Under the pieces are notes generated by a model that saw only the letters and a program-made list of their open reading frames with translations, was not told where the DNA came from and ran no database searches. From the NCBI GenBank assembly GCA_036250225.1, contig JAPZLL010000032.1, positions 356,728 through 420,727 on the forward strand: 64,000 nucleotides of DNA, read 5' to 3'. The DNA comes from Cercophora sp. LCS_1 (Eukaryota; Ascomycota; Sordariomycetes; Sordariales; Lasiosphaeriaceae). The translations under genes were made by a program, and so were the position numbers. Positions 1-11,685 of this stretch are shown here, in pieces (position 1 is the stretch's first letter; every line of letters begins with the position of its first letter).

Positions 1-1060
1 GGCGACCCGGATCCAGACTACTCGTATGAATTTGGTGTTGAAGCAATGTCAACACGGCAAAACACCCTCGAGGCCGTTTTCCGGGCCATACAGACACGAG
101 CAGCCCGTGGACAAGCGGATGACGGCAGCCCCTACACCACTATCAAGTCCCTGGCGACCCAGAACCTGCAGAACACGCCCATTCCAGACTTTGTCTCTTC
201 GGACCTCTTTAAGTCTGTCACGAAAGACCTCACCGAGCTTTGTTTGCTGGTGGCCGAGGAGTACAACGAGCATGGACCAGACCATGATTTGGAGTGCGAG
301 GAGCGCAGGACTTTTGACCCATGGCTCCAGAACGGCTTTCTCCCGCTCTTCGCTGACCAGCTGACATCGCTTCAATTGTCCTTCAACGAGTTCTGGGGCG
401 TTGCTCCAGGCTACTTTGATGGAATGGGCCTCCTCTTCCCCAACCTCAAGACGCTAACGCTGGCCAACCTTGTGATTGGTCACCATGACCAATGCGACTG
501 GGTCCTAGCTCAGAGGAACCTCGAAACGCTGACGCTTGACAGCTGTGTCATCGTCTCGTACCTGTCATTCCTACATGAGAATTTTCAAGACAAGTCCCAG
601 CTGGACCGATGGGGTATCAAGACACACGACTGGGAGCGCCATCCCGAGGGGTCCTTTGGTTTTCACGATGCACACCAACTTCACTTTTTCGAGAACTTGG
701 GAAACTGTTTTCGATGCCATTCGCAACGGGCTCCCAAATCTGGTTGACTTTCGCATGGACAACCCACGCTGGACATCGGGCTCGCACTTCAGCGCGGCCG
801 GGCATGTCGGCCGCAAGCTCACCTGCCTACGGTACACCACGCTGGACACCGGTCTGCTTCCCAGCCCGTGGATCAATGCCAACGAGTGCACTGGAGATAC
901 GGAATCTGGGTACTATGATGTTTCTGTCCCGAAAGAAGAACGACCTGTTTTGAATCGCGCAAAGAAAACGCTCGCTGGGGATAAAAGGGCTTTTGACGAC
1001 TTGGTGAAGTCTATAGAGCGGAGGCGGAGTGGGAGGGGACTGCATCAACTTAGTTTCTAG
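1..1060 (+). pseudogene. Unknown fungal protein, 5' cut by window edge, one apparent frameshift
   Basis: The frame is open from base 1 (a run beginning GDPDPDYSYEF precedes the first ATG at 46), so the true start lies outside the window. The frame reads to about base 698 and ends in nonsense at 747. The next frame continues it seamlessly: ...HFFENL is followed by WETVFDAIRNGLPNL, then the ORF ends at TAG 1058-1060. The switch falls at about 695-705 (cttgggaaactg) and no GT...AG intron fits there. It is therefore a 1-nt indel, either a real mutation or an assembly error. The protein has leucine-rich stretches (LFPNLKTLTLANL, RNLETLTLDSC), like fungal F-box/LRR-type proteins, but no F-box is visible in the part present. 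Family assignment is tentative; function is unknown. Confidence 0.6.
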
Positions 1061-1648
1061 AGATTGTCAGACAGAATAAAAAGGCGGGTTCTATGCATGG
1101 ATTGATCGAGATTCTGGTGCGGCCCAAGCTGAAAGGATCGATGAGGTCACCTTATTTTGCGGGATGTGGAGTTCGTTGTCTGGAGTTAACGGACCTCTAA
1201 CTCCATCAGCCAGCGGGGATAAGACTTGAGGTGCTTTACATAATCCACCACCCACGAAAATTGTTAGTGCACCGATCCTTGCCAGCCCATGTCTCGGAGA
1301 AGTCCCGCATGGATCTCGATCTCCACATTTTGAAGCCCCAAAACCAATGACGGACTTAAGCAGATAGAACCACCAGCATTCACATCACCACAACGCAAGA
1401 CTCAAGCAACAAAGTCCGTCAACAGCAAAACCCTTCGCATTCCTACCGGAAGCAACTGGAGTATAACTATCCTCGAGTTCGCTCGTCAAGGTCGAAAATG
1501 AAAACCATCATCTCACACTCGGTCTCAGATCCAACACTCCCAACACAACAACAGCACATTTCATCTCGACACCTCCAAAAACACCTTTCAACTCACCAAC
1601 ACTTCTCAACTCAACAAAAAACTTTGAACATCACCACGCGAAATCAAC

Positions 1649-2736
1649 ATGTCGAACTCCCACGAACAAGCACGCAACCTTCCTCTCCTCGCAACCCGCG
1701 AAACATGCGCCGGGCGCACCTACATCGTGACAGGTGCGAACAGCGGCCTCGGCTTTGAAGCATCCAAGCACCTTGTCTCTCTCGGCGCGGCCAAGGTCAT
1801 CATGGCCGTCCGCAACCTGCAAGCCGGCAACACCGCCAGGGCCAAGATCGAGGCCGACACTGGAATCACCAACGTCGCGGAGGTCTGGCGTCTCGACTTG
1901 GCGGATTACGACTCCGTCAAGACCTTTGCTCGTCGCGCGATCGATGAACTCAGCCGCATCGACGGCGTCATCAACAACGCGTCGGTTGCATCGAGCGCCA
2001 GGGAGTTGGTCAATGGGCAGAATGCTAATGTCTCGATTAACATTATCGGGACGTTTCTTCTTACCATACTGTTGCTGCCCAAGCTGACCGAGAGCGCGGA
2101 AGCGCAGTCTGTGACGCCGAGGGTCGTGGTTGTTGGTAGCAGGGCTGGGTTCGACGTCAAGGAGTTGTGGGGAAAGATTCAGGATGATCCGCTTGAGAAG
2201 ATGAAGGATGATGATGTGTACATGGCGGCGTAAGTTTCCCTCCCGCGAGCGCCACTGGGATGAGCTGTCAGCTAACGACTGTGCCAGATATCCCCTCTCT
2301 AAGCTCGTCGAGACTTTTGCTGCCAGACAACTCGCCAAGCTCCTGCCTGTTTCAAAGACGGGTGTTGTGCTAAACGTTGTCTGCCCTGGCATCTGTGTCA
2401 CTGAGCTGGACCGAAGCGCCCCGGAAGAGTTCCGCAAGCGCCTCGCCGAGGTGAGGTCCCAGATTGGTCGGACCGCTGAGGACGGCAGTCGCACTCTGCT
2501 GCATGGTGTTGTTGCTGGGGAGGATACGCATGGTCTCTTGCTGCATTCTTGCCAGGTGGGCGAGTACGTCGTTCAAAGTCTACCTGGCGATCAAGTTGCT
2601 AACATCATACAGAAGCGATATTCCTGATTGGGCGATCGGGGAGGAGGGACGAAAGGGCCAGGAGAAGTCTTGGGATGTGGTTGTCGCCGAGTTGGAGAGG
2701 GTCGAGCCGGGTTGTGTGAAGAGCATCTTGAACTAG
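1649..2736 (+). CDS. Short-chain dehydrogenase/reductase (retinol dehydrogenase/WWOX-like)
   Basis: Three exons (1649-2229, 2288-2563, 2613-2736) give 326 aa. Introns are GTAAGT...CAG and GTACGT...CAG, the second with a GCTAAC branch site; both restore frame exactly. The cofactor motif TGANSGLG is at residues 28-35, NNAS near 109 and the catalytic YPLSK (YxxxK) directly after intron 1, with a Ser in VVVVGSRAG as the likely partner. An Rossmann fold and NAD(P)-dependent oxidation or reduction of an alcohol/carbonyl follow from the family; the substrate is unknown. The retinol-dehydrogenase-like SDR group commonly lacks a signal peptide in fungi, as here. The start is the first ATG after an A/C-rich leader. 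It is transcribed codirectionally with the MARVEL-like gene but nothing indicates a shared role. Confidence 0.9.
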
Positions 2737-3644
2737 ACCGTCGCTGGCCATCATTTTTCGCAGAGATAGACTGATTATGGAATTGGGGGTTTGGAGGCCT
2801 TGGGGCCGAAAGCTGAATTTCGAGCGATTTGTTCCCGATGGAGATAGCGTCTTAGAAGAATCGCAGGTCATCGGCAAATGCCTTGACATCACCAGAGTGA
2901 TCGTCCCCGCGTGAGTGATGGGGGATCTCGATTGAGCTTGGCAAAGATGAAACAAACGGCCCTACATGGCCAGAGTGGTCGTGCTTGCCGTCCGCATCCG
3001 CTCCTTTCCGCGGGATCGATGCTCTCACCAACTCCCGAATCCCTGCGTCCACGCTAACTCGCCAATTGCAGGGGTCCTCGTGGGGCACCTGACGGCCCCG
3101 CACCACCGAGCAGCGCCCAATCCACCAGGGCGCATTAGGCTGGCGTCTCGATATGACGTCAATGACACCGTTTCTCTTGGCCTCATTCGTCGCTTGGCAC
3201 GACGTCAGAAAACACGGGCCAAAATGGTCATCGCGTTTGCTTCGCTCCTGCCTCGAGCGGGCTGGGGATTGGGTGCGGTCGACACGGAATGCCGTCAGTG
3301 GCTCTAGTCTCTGGCTGGCCCCAGACCGGGCGCCGACATGAGTGGCCGTCGGGAGCGTCCTGACGTGGCTTGTCATACCGCCGGATCCATGATTCCATGC
3401 TGGCAGCAGCATTGCTGTCATTCGCAGGTTTTCTGCTGGCTTCCAGCAAAAACCATGGCATGGCAGGAAGCAATCTGGCTGCTCACGGCCGCGCCTCCCT
3501 AGAGTATAAAGCACACCACGCCAATTGACGCTTCCCTCGCGAGCTATCCCCGATAGACCATCCTCCAGCAAGCAAGCCACTCCGATCTTGCAGCGCACAA
3601 CCCTCGACCAACCAAACCCACGCACACTTTTCTCGAACGAAGAA
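2737..3644. other. Intergenic region with promoter of the MARVEL-like gene
   Basis: No supported gene. The long open frame on the opposite strand across this region (2852-3742) has arginine/serine-rich composition without any family motif and overlaps the promoter and start of the next gene. Confidence 0.6.
3505..3510 (+). promoter_or_regulatory. TATA box of the MARVEL-like gene
   Basis: TATAAA lies 135 bp upstream of the ATG at 3645, followed by a C/A-rich leader. Position and composition fit a fungal core promoter. Confidence 0.5.
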
Positions 3645-4125
3645 ATGGCCCACGGAAGCACGCGCGCCAGGACCGGGCTCTCGCCCATCCTGTTGGCTAC
3701 CAACCTCCTCATCTGGATCTCGGCCGTCATCGTCATGGGCATCCTGTCCTACCTCATCTCGCTCAATGGGAACGCCGGTAGCCGAGTCATTTACATGGAA
3801 GTCATCGTATGTTTTGCCCGTTTAATTTTCACGTGTAGAGTCGCTAATGGTTTCGCAGTCGGTCCTCACTGTCGCCTTTTTCCTGGTTGCCTTCTTCCTC
3901 GCTGCCTACCCCGGCTACATCCTCCTGTTCAACCTCGTCTTTTCGTACCTGTGGTTGGTCGCTGTTGTGTTTACGGCCGAGGGATATAGCAACTCGCACA
4001 ACAGTTTGCTCCTGGCCGTCGAGGCCTTCAGCTTCATTGCCTTCTTCCTCCTCCTCTTCAACGTTCTCTACGACTGGCACCTCGGCTACCGCGGCCGCTG
4101 GAGGAGCGGTCCCGCCGTCGTTTAA
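3645..4125 (+). CDS. Small four-TM membrane protein, MARVEL-like
   Basis: Two exons (3645-3806, 3859-4125) encode 142 aa; the intron is GTATGT...GCAG, phase 0. Four hydrophobic segments are visible: about residues 14-36 (PILLATNLLIWISAVIVMG), 52-70, 72-92 and 105-125. A short basic N-terminus (MAHGSTRARTG) and a short basic tail (YRGRWRSG) probably face the cytosol. Size and topology match fungal MARVEL-domain proteins, which associate with membrane subdomains, but no diagnostic residue allows certainty. The start is chosen because the ATG follows the TATA box and an A-rich leader; the frame is open further upstream but that part is not membrane-like. Its 3' end faces the CipB-like gene, 217 bp away. 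Confidence 0.75.
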
Positions 4126-4342
4126 GCGCACGATACCAGACGAGACTTGACGGCACTGGTGATACTCGATGTTGGATGAGGAACAGATTGGATGCCAGAT
4201 GATGGATGATGGATGATATGTGAGATGGGCTCATGGCGAAGGATACGATGTTCATGTAGCGAGCCGGCGTTGGGTGTAGCGGATTGTTTGTCGTTGCAGC
4301 AGATATTTAATACCCTTAATACGATACCCAAAATTACATTCT

Positions 4343-5437
4343 TTACTTGCCTTCTCCCGCTTGCAGCTCAACAACAAACTTTTCTCCCCTCGCTCCCTTT
4401 TTCAACTCATCCAAGCCCGCCTGGATCCCGTCCAATCCTCCATCGAAAAGTTTGTACTCCAACGGCGCAACTTTCCCCTCCCTCAACCACACCGGCAAAG
4501 CCTCGGTATACAACCACTTCCCGAACTTCTTTTTCCCATCCCACAGCGACTCGGCCCCAACAACTCCACCCTCGATCCCTTCAGGCACCGTCCCCATCGG
4601 TAATGTCCTCCCTAGCACAACCCTCCCACCCTTGGCAGCCTTCAACACCTCTCCCACCTGCTGGACCGTCTCTTCAGAACTCACAACATCAACACCGTAC
4701 TTGATCTCTTTTCCCTCGGCCCCTGCCATCTCCAACACCCGCGCAACAACCCTCTCATCCCGATAATCAACAACCCCTTTCACCCCCAATTCTACCAGCC
4801 GCTCATGATGCCGTCCACTTGCCGTCGCAAAAACAGCATACCCCGCCATGACTGCAAGCTGAATCACCAAGTTTCCAACGCTGCTCGCCCCGCCCCAAAC
4901 TAAGATTGCCGAGTTCGCCGAGTCATCGACTCCGCTATCCCAACCAGGGAGTTTGACACCAAGGACGTCATTCAACAACAGCGCAGCAACACCCGTTGCT
5001 GAAGCTAGTGTCGCGGCTTGCACATGTGTGATAGAGTCAGGAATGGGCGTAACGGTTGTGATTGGCGCGAGTGTGTACTCTTGAAAGGCGGACACGGAGT
5101 CATCTGCGGATGTGAAGGCTGGTGTCGTTGCTAGGACGCGAGTTCCGATGGGGAGGGTGGGATTTGAGGAGACGGTTATAACGCCGGATATATCTGGGGC
5201 GTTGGTTTAGTTCGGTTGGATTGGGTGGGATCAATGGGACGGACATACCGCTGCCGAGGATGGTGGGAAGGCGTGGGACAAAGAGGCCGAAGGATTGGCG
5301 CTTCCAGTCTAGTGGGTTGAGAGCAATGGCGCGGTTGCGGATCAGGACTTGATCTGAGCCTGGGTTCGGGATGGGGCGCGAGGAGATGGATAAGGGGTGC
5401 GGATGGCAGTGAGGAAGGCGGCCTTTTGGGTTGCCAT
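4343..5437 (-). pseudogene. CipB-like medium-chain reductase with a 1-nt frameshift near its start
   Basis: Exon 1 runs 5437-5249 and exon 2 5193-4343; the intron is GTATGT...CCAG and would give about 346 aa. The N-terminus MATQKAAFLTAIRTP is followed, only after a one-base frame change near 5391, by LSISSRPIPNPGSDQVLIRN and then the GroES-like region (ALNPLDWKRQ). The rest is intact: a Rossmann region WGGASSVGNLVIQLA, VDVVSSEETVQQVG and a C-terminal YKLFDGGLDGIQAGLDEL. The lack of catalytic zinc cysteines fits zinc-independent quinone-reductase/CipB-type MDR proteins, which reduce carbonyl or enoyl substrates with NADPH. Adding one base at the CCCCTTA run would restore a continuous frame. 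This could be a recent null allele or a sequencing error; without the correction translation stops after about 31 residues. Confidence 0.75.
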
Positions 5438-6309
5438 GGTGTAGTTTTGATGTGTGATGTTACTGCGGTTGTGCTGGCTTTGATGGTTACCTTGGGAGCT
5501 GTGTTGTAGCCGGGGCTCTTGGTGAGATATATAAAGGTTATTCAATGTGGGAAGATCGCGAGATTGTTGCCTGTCCGGGGGAGGCCCGGCTGACGAATCC
5601 GGCCGGGCGCCGATGCGGCCCCGCTTTTACAGGTGGTTTCGGCCACTGACAAATCCGCATGCGACTTGCTGACTGATTACCGCGCGGGACGTCGATTCGG
5701 GGCACATTTTCTTGCGTCACCGGCTGGTTCCTTTGTGACGGCAAGTGGTGTGAAGGAAGAGTCCCGACTCCCAGCCCTGGAACCGTCCAAACTGTCCAAG
5801 AATGGCCATACGCCGAACGTACCAACACAGGATCAAATGGTTTCAGGGCCTCAAATATTTTTAACAGATGTCTCATAATATTTTCAACGCAGATAAAATT
5901 ATATTTAAAGGCACGCCAAAAGACTTCAAATGACTCCAGACATACATCTACTTTTTGAGGAGAAGCACCGCTTGCTTAGTTTTTCGAGATTGCCCTGTTT
6001 TTTTTTTTGTTTCATGCGTTCTTGGCAATCGCACTCTATCTTCACGCCACTTGGACAGTTGGCGATGGACGGCAAATCCCTGACAAAAATCTGAACGTAC
6101 TAAGGTATTTGTCCTTAAAACAGGAACCTATTCAAGGTCTCGGGGCTTTAACAATACTTCAGGGGCCTTATTGAGTTGTTTCGGGGCTACAAATGGGTTT
6201 TTTCTGCCTATTGCAAAACACTGGAGGCTTACCTGTCGAGAGCATTTGAAGCAATATCAGTCTAATGTAAATAAAACAGTAACAGTTGAGCACTCGTGCC
6301 TCAGGTGTC
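5438..6309. other. Intergenic; AT-rich and ORF-free between about 5877 and 6170
   Basis: No gene is supported. Bases 5870-6290 are AT-rich with T homopolymers (about 5998-6009) and contain no ORF of 60 codons. The segment separates the start of the CipB-like gene from the 3' end of the acidic unknown gene. Confidence 0.6.
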
Positions 6310-8313
6310 TCACCACTCGGAGTTTGTCACCGCCTCCTCATCCGAGTCATATCCCGTCCCAGACTCTCCCACCCTTCCACCAACGTTTCTCTCCGCCTTT
6401 ACCCACAGATCATATGACCCCGCGACCAAGATCTCATGCAGATTCTCGGCGTCCACAACGCGGTGTCCCACCCACTTGGACGCGATCTCATCCTGCAGGG
6501 GCTTGGCCGCCAGCGCAATAGGCGTCAACACTGCCCCCGATATCTCCATGAGCCGATGCAACGCGGCCGAAGCCTCCGGCGTGATACGGCGAAGGAAAAT
6601 GGTGCCCGTTCCTTCAATAGCCTCTCCATCAAAACGACTCAAGTTAAAACCAAGATCCCCGCCATCAGCTGTTCTCAGCGTCCGCCAGTTATCTTCCGTC
6701 GGCCCAGATAGTCGCCCACCACTCCCGAGGACCTCCTTCGACTCAATGGTAGCACCAAGAGAGTCAGGGAGCGTGTGAGATACAAGCCAACTACAGCTGG
6801 ACAGGATGTCAGGAACACAAATCCCAAGGTACACCTCTCCTATACAATCCTCCGCATCATCAGCCAGACTGAAAGGCAGCTCTTCGTAAGACGAAGCATC
6901 CCGAAGAGTGGTTGCCAACGGCGCACGCAACCACCAAAGCATCTGCTTGATCACCGCCCTTCCACGCGCCAAATCACCCCAGACGGTAACCGACGAATGA
7001 TCCGAAGTGTAAACCCAGCGCCCGTCTATCGTGCAACTGCTCGCCCCAGACGGCCCAGCCTTTCCGAGATCCAAAACCCGCAGGATGCCATCAAGCGTCA
7101 AGCAGAAATACCGCCCGGCACGCTGATGCATCGGTCGATCCTTTTCCGTCAACGCAAGCCACACATTCAGCCCGTGTCTGGTCCTCGGCGCGTACCTCGC
7201 GAACAATTCCTCGTCATCCATCCTGTCTTCACCAACATCCCCGGTTTTCACAATACGCTCTACCTCCTCCAACAGCTGATTCCATTCCGTATTCAACCAC
7301 TTGCCCTCCTGAACCGCCTCCCGATACCGATACGTGTAAACCCCCTCCGCAGAGGCCTTGCTCTCTCCCTGTCCAATCCACCGGTATCCATCATCCTCGA
7401 ACCACGCATACTTTTGTTTTCGAAAATCACCCCGCTCAATCAGTCTGCGGATATCGCCATCTCTCGCCCCTTCTCCAAGAATCCGTATCCATGCTCGCGC
7501 TAACATAGCCACGATATGCTGTACGTCGTCACCCACGCAAATCGGCGCGAAGCGGCACAGGAATAGCAGAGGCAGACCGGGATGTTTGTACGACTCATCG
7601 GAGCTAGTGGTGGATACGGCCCGGCAGATGAGTTCGAGTTCGGACCAGCGGAGGACGTGCGGGTGCCAGTGGGCTTGGTCGTCGTGGGCTATGTCGCGGT
7701 TGCGAATGCTGGGCGTCGAGAAGGAGAGTGGAATGTAGGAAAAGGTGGGGCAGATGGAGATGGTGAGGGCAAAGTTGGCGGAGATGGGGAAGCGAAAGGT
7801 TTGTGAGTAGATTGGGGAGCGAGGGCGGGAGAAAGAGGAAGATGACGAGGATGAGGAAGAGGAAGAGTCTCTTTGTTCCTGTGAATCGGGGTGGTTGTCT
7901 TCTTCGTCGGGTTCACTTTGAGGCTGAGGAGTGTGCGATTCTTGACTCTCGGGGCTTAGGCTGTCTGCATCTTCCTCGGAGTCGTTGTTGTGTGGGTCGC
8001 GGTTGTCGCTACCGGAGGAGGAGATATCGAGGTTGTCCTCATGCTGATCATTGGGGTCTTGATCACTGTCCGCCTCTTCGTCTGAGTTCTGGTCCTGGAA
8101 ATCATCATCCGAGTCGTCCTCAGCGTCTTGAAACGCAGGTTTGTAAGGCGATGGGTTAGCGGTGTCGGTGAGAAAGAAGTAATCAGTCCAAAACCGCGTC
8201 GACTTGACGAGTGGGAGGAATGACGCGGGGAAAGACATCTTGATCTTGAAAGGGCCAGAGAGTTTGATAAGAAAGTGGTTTCGAGTGGGCTTTTCAGGTC
8301 CAAGACGACTCAA
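6310..8313 (-). CDS. Unknown acidic protein, single exon
   Basis: An uninterrupted 667-aa frame with codon use like neighbouring genes. I do not recognise a family. From the N-terminus: a short basic/hydrophobic start, then residues about 60-170 very rich in D, E, S and Q (low complexity, with a run of ten or more serines), then a folded-looking region from about 175 to 640 with many aromatic residues (for example KQKYAWFEDDGYRWIGQG, LWLALTEKDRP-like stretches), and an acidic tail ending DSDEEAVTNSEW. No signal peptide or membrane segment. An internal ATG at 8238 (MSFPASF) could be the real start, 25 codons downstream. The acidic serine-rich block suggests a disordered, possibly phosphorylated region; cellular role unknown. 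Confidence 0.7.
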   Translation of the reverse strand: MSRLGPEKPTRNHFLIKLSGPFKIKMSFPASFLPLVKSTRFWTDYFFLTDTANPSPYKPAFQDAEDDSDDDFQDQNSDEEADSDQDPNDQHEDNLDISSSGSDNRDPHNNDSEEDADSLSPESQESHTPQPQSEPDEEDNHPDSQEQRDSSSSSSSSSSSFSRPRSPIYSQTFRFPISANFALTISICPTFSYIPLSFSTPSIRNRDIAHDDQAHWHPHVLRWSELELICRAVSTTSSDESYKHPGLPLLFLCRFAPICVGDDVQHIVAMLARAWIRILGEGARDGDIRRLIERGDFRKQKYAWFEDDGYRWIGQGESKASAEGVYTYRYREAVQEGKWLNTEWNQLLEEVERIVKTGDVGEDRMDDEELFARYAPRTRHGLNVWLALTEKDRPMHQRAGRYFCLTLDGILRVLDLGKAGPSGASSCTIDGRWVYTSDHSSVTVWGDLARGRAVIKQMLWWLRAPLATTLRDASSYEELPFSLADDAEDCIGEVYLGICVPDILSSCSWLVSHTLPDSLGATIESKEVLGSGGRLSGPTEDNWRTLRTADGGDLGFNLSRFDGEAIEGTGTIFLRRITPEASAALHRLMEISGAVLTPIALAAKPLQDEIASKWVGHRVVDAENLHEILVAGSYDLWVKAERNVGGRVGESGTGYDSDEEAVTNSEW

Positions 8314-10076
8314 TGATTGGAAAATGCCACAAGGTTGCGTTTTTAATCTCCCTTCTCAACCGCACTTGTGTATAATAACTCTGGGGCGAGGTGGCTCCTT
8401 TTATCTTTTCAGAACTTGGTTGGTTGCTTGGTTTGTTGGGGGCGGCGCATGACACCCAGCCCCTCAATCGCCGACACATTGCATATCCGCCCCCTTGGCG
8501 CCCACGATGCGCTAACCAATACCGAATGAACTTGGGCATGCTGTTTTCCTCCATGGGAGGAGGTCAGGGCCAAACACCACGAGATGTTGATGTGCAAGCC
8601 GCGCCACAGTCCCTCTCGCTCCCTTCTTATTGATAGTGGTCAGAAAGTTCATTGGTAGGCTCTCTGCAGGAACCGAGCCTTCCAGGTTTGCTACATTTCC
8701 ACCAGTCGCAGTGAAGTAATGCTGAGAGCCTTAGATCAGGGTACTGGGTCAGGGTATTAGACGGAACCGTGTGCTGGTCGGTACCCTCAAGGAGGTTATC
8801 TAGTGGCATGTGGGTGTCTAAACAGGGGAGTTGCACCCGGACGGCGTAGCTGAACCCGAGCGCTCCAGAGGATCGGGTGCTGCAGAAGTATTGGCGATGG
8901 CGCTTTCCACTTCTTATGTCCTACAATGCAGAACATGCAGACGACCGAGGAAGGTGGGTCAACAAAATGGGGGCACCAGACTCAATAGAAGCCCAAACAA
9001 TCCAACCGCGTGGGAAATTCGAAGCGATTTGTATATTTTCGTCAACGGCGCCGTCTCTCGTCTCATATCGATGCTCGGGTTCCTCGTCCATCGTTTCTGC
9101 CGTTGTTTGCGCACCGTTGGGCGTTGTTTGGTGGAAAGGGGGCTTATTGCGGGGAATTGGTTGCCAAGCAAGTCCTTGACAAAATACATGGCACACAAAA
9201 AAAAGTTGAAGGGAATATATATTCATCCACCGAAACTGGTTGAATACAAGATTCCAATGCATAAGTAGATCTTTTAATGGCCTAAATCGCTATTAAAAGG
9301 CTTTGAAGTTTTTTTTTTATGCCTATTGGGATTTTCAATACCTGTCCTGGCACCCCTTGCCAATCAAGACTGCGAAGAAGCGAATTATTAGGTTCCTTCA
9401 AACTTGCAGAGCCTTCGTGGACATCAGGACTCCGCGTTATGCCCTGCTCCCAGGCGCAACCAGGCGCTGAATTCCGATTTTAAGGATTCTGGTTGATACT
9501 CATCATTCCATACCTGTTGGCGTGCTGCGTGGTAGGAGGGTGACTGGTGCAAATATTTCGTGCCACGCCAACCTCGGCCAAGCCGAGACAAAATAGGCGG
9601 GCAACCAAAAAGGAGGATGAGAAAAAATATGTTCAAGATTCTAAGGCGTTGAAAAACTATCCAATTCACTTAATGGGTTTGCACAAGACGCTTTCAAGCA
9701 TTTAGCAACGCATGTATGAAGCTTGAAGACCGGTTGAGACCGCACTTGCTGAGTCCAATGTGCCATTTTTCGGTCGCCCACCTACCAACTTGGCTCCGGC
9801 CTCGGTCTTCCGCGAAGCCCCACAATTTTCCTGGTCAGCTCCCGTCCAGGATCATGACGTCGACCATTTCCCTCCCGCAACGCGACAAAGCACCAAACGA
9901 CCAACCACCAACGGCGCCAATTGCCATGTCGGACCGCAGTCGTCATAGTTCCTTCGATGTAACGATGACCTCGCCGCTGTTTATAAGGGCGCAATGCCAT
10001 CAGGCGCCTCACCATCGAGCACACCCTGCAATCGCGACGAATTGACGGACTGACCAACCAACAACACGTTACGACA
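8314..10076. other. Intergenic 1.76 kb, with promoter of the zinc alcohol dehydrogenase
   Basis: No supported gene. ORFs of 60-145 codons on both strands show no motif. About 9030-9310 is AT-rich with A and T homopolymers (9198-9204, 9309-9318). Confidence 0.55.
9982..9987 (+). promoter_or_regulatory. TATA-like box of the zinc alcohol dehydrogenase
   Basis: TATAAG, 95 bp before the ATG at 10077, in a GC-rich surrounding. Confidence 0.4.
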
Positions 10077-11685
10077 ATGGCAGCAGCACAAGCAGCATAC
10101 GCAGCAGAAAAGGCGATTGGCCACGGCCACGAAAACCTCAAGCAGGATGTCTCGGACTACAAGGGCGAGGGCGAAGGGGAGGCTCACGAGACCATGAAGG
10201 CGCTAGTGTGGCAGGGCAAGCAAAAGGTCGAAGTTGGTGCGTCTTCATGTCCAGGGCGGTCAACGGGCTATGCTAACAGTGTGTGTAGTGAACGTCCCCA
10301 AACCCAAGATCATCGAGGACCGCGACGTCATCTTAAAGGTCACCGGAACCACGGTTTGCGGAAGCGATCTCCACCTGTTGCACGGTACGCAGCGCCAGGC
10401 CACATCGGGGGGGACGAACTGATCCAGAAATAGGCGCGATCCTACAGATGAAGAAGGGCGATATCCTGGGCCACGAGTTTTGCGGAGTTGTCGAGCAGGT
10501 TGGGCCGGGTGTGACCACGGTTCAGGCTGGGAAGCGATACGTCGTGTCATTCCAGATTGCGTGCGGAGACGTCAGCTCCTTCCTCCCCATCCATTTCCGG
10601 TTGCCGCACTGACAAGATCACCCAGTGCTTCTACTGCAAGAACCGGCTCTCGTCCCAATGCGAAGTCACAAACTCGAACACGACGACCAAGGCGCTGTAT
10701 GGCGGACGCACAGCCGGCATCTTCGGATACTCGCACCTGACGGGCGGCTTTGCCGGCGGGCAGGCCGAATACGTGCGTGTTCCACTGGCAGACGCCAACC
10801 TCCTACCCATCCCTGATGACGTCCCGGATGAGAAAGGTAAGTCATACCTCCCCTCTTCCGGTGCTGTGGCTAACCTTCGCAGCCCTCTACCTCTCGGACG
10901 TCCTGCCCACCGCCTACAACGCTGTCAAAGACACGGCTGTCTACCCCAACGACCAGGTGGCCATCTTTGGCGCCGGTCCCATCGGCCAGATGGTTGGCAA
11001 GTACGCCCTTGACGAAGGCGCCAGCAAGGTCATCTTTGTCGACACCGAGCCGCGGCTTTCGTTTGTGTCGGGGCGCTGGCCAGCCGAACACAAGGACAAG
11101 TTGGTGCTGGTGGATTTCAAGAAGCTCAGCTTTGGTGTGACGAACAAGGAAACGGTGGTGAGCAAGCTTAAGGAGGTCTGCGGCGGACGGGGCCCTGACG
11201 TCGCCATCGACTGCGCAGCGGGTGAGTACGCCAAGGGATGGATGCACTGGCTAGAGATTCAGCTGGGCGCCGAGACGGACACAAGCGAGATTGTCAACGA
11301 GATGGTTGAGGGCGTCCGGAACTACGGCCGGGTTGGGCTGACGGGCGTTTATGTTGGCTATGTGAGTTGTGCCACGTTTGAGACAGGCTCGCACTGACGA
11401 TTCCAGACAAACCACTTCAACATTGGATCGCTGATGCAGCGCGGCATCAGGCTGATTGGCAACGGACAAGCACCGGTACACAAGTACTGGGATGAGCTGC
11501 TGGAGAAGATCAGGAAGGGTGAGCTGGACCCCACGCTGATGCTGTCGCACCGTGCACGGCTGGAGGACCTGGACAAGGTATATCAGAAGTTTGATGCCAA
11601 GGAGGACTCGATGCAAAAGGTCTTTGTCGAGACCAAGTTCTCGTTTCCAAGGGCTGAGGGGACGCCCGAACTGACGAGATACTAA
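10077..11685 (+). CDS. Zinc-dependent alcohol dehydrogenase (formaldehyde dehydrogenase-like MDR)
   Basis: Six exons (10077-10236, 10289-10384, 10434-10570, 10626-10836, 10883-11361, 11407-11685) give 453 aa, all joins in frame. Catalytic zinc ligands are visible: Cys in TTVCGSDLHLLHG and His-Glu in LGHEFCG. Structural zinc cysteines are in ACGDCFYCKNRLSSQC (CX2CX2CX7C), formed across the intron 10571-10625. The NAD(P)-binding glycine motif is FGAGPIGQ. The family oxidises alcohols or hemithioacetals with NAD; the substrate here is not evident. A 50-residue N-terminal extension (AAAQAAYAAEKAIGHGHE...) precedes the usual MKALVW start and could be a targeting or disordered tail; translation might instead begin at that Met. 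Intron 3 uses a weak GTCAGC donor, supported by the perfect cysteine spacing it creates. Confidence 0.9.

Noticed and set aside
2852..3742. 296-codon minus-strand frame
   Set aside because: Antisense over the MARVEL-like promoter and start; no motif, arginine/serine-rich composition.
5538..5876. 112-codon minus-strand frame upstream of the CipB-like gene
   Set aside because: No motif and no promoter evidence; lies in an intergenic region.
8831..9268. 145-codon plus-strand frame
   Set aside because: Basic, without motif, in an AT-shifted intergenic region.
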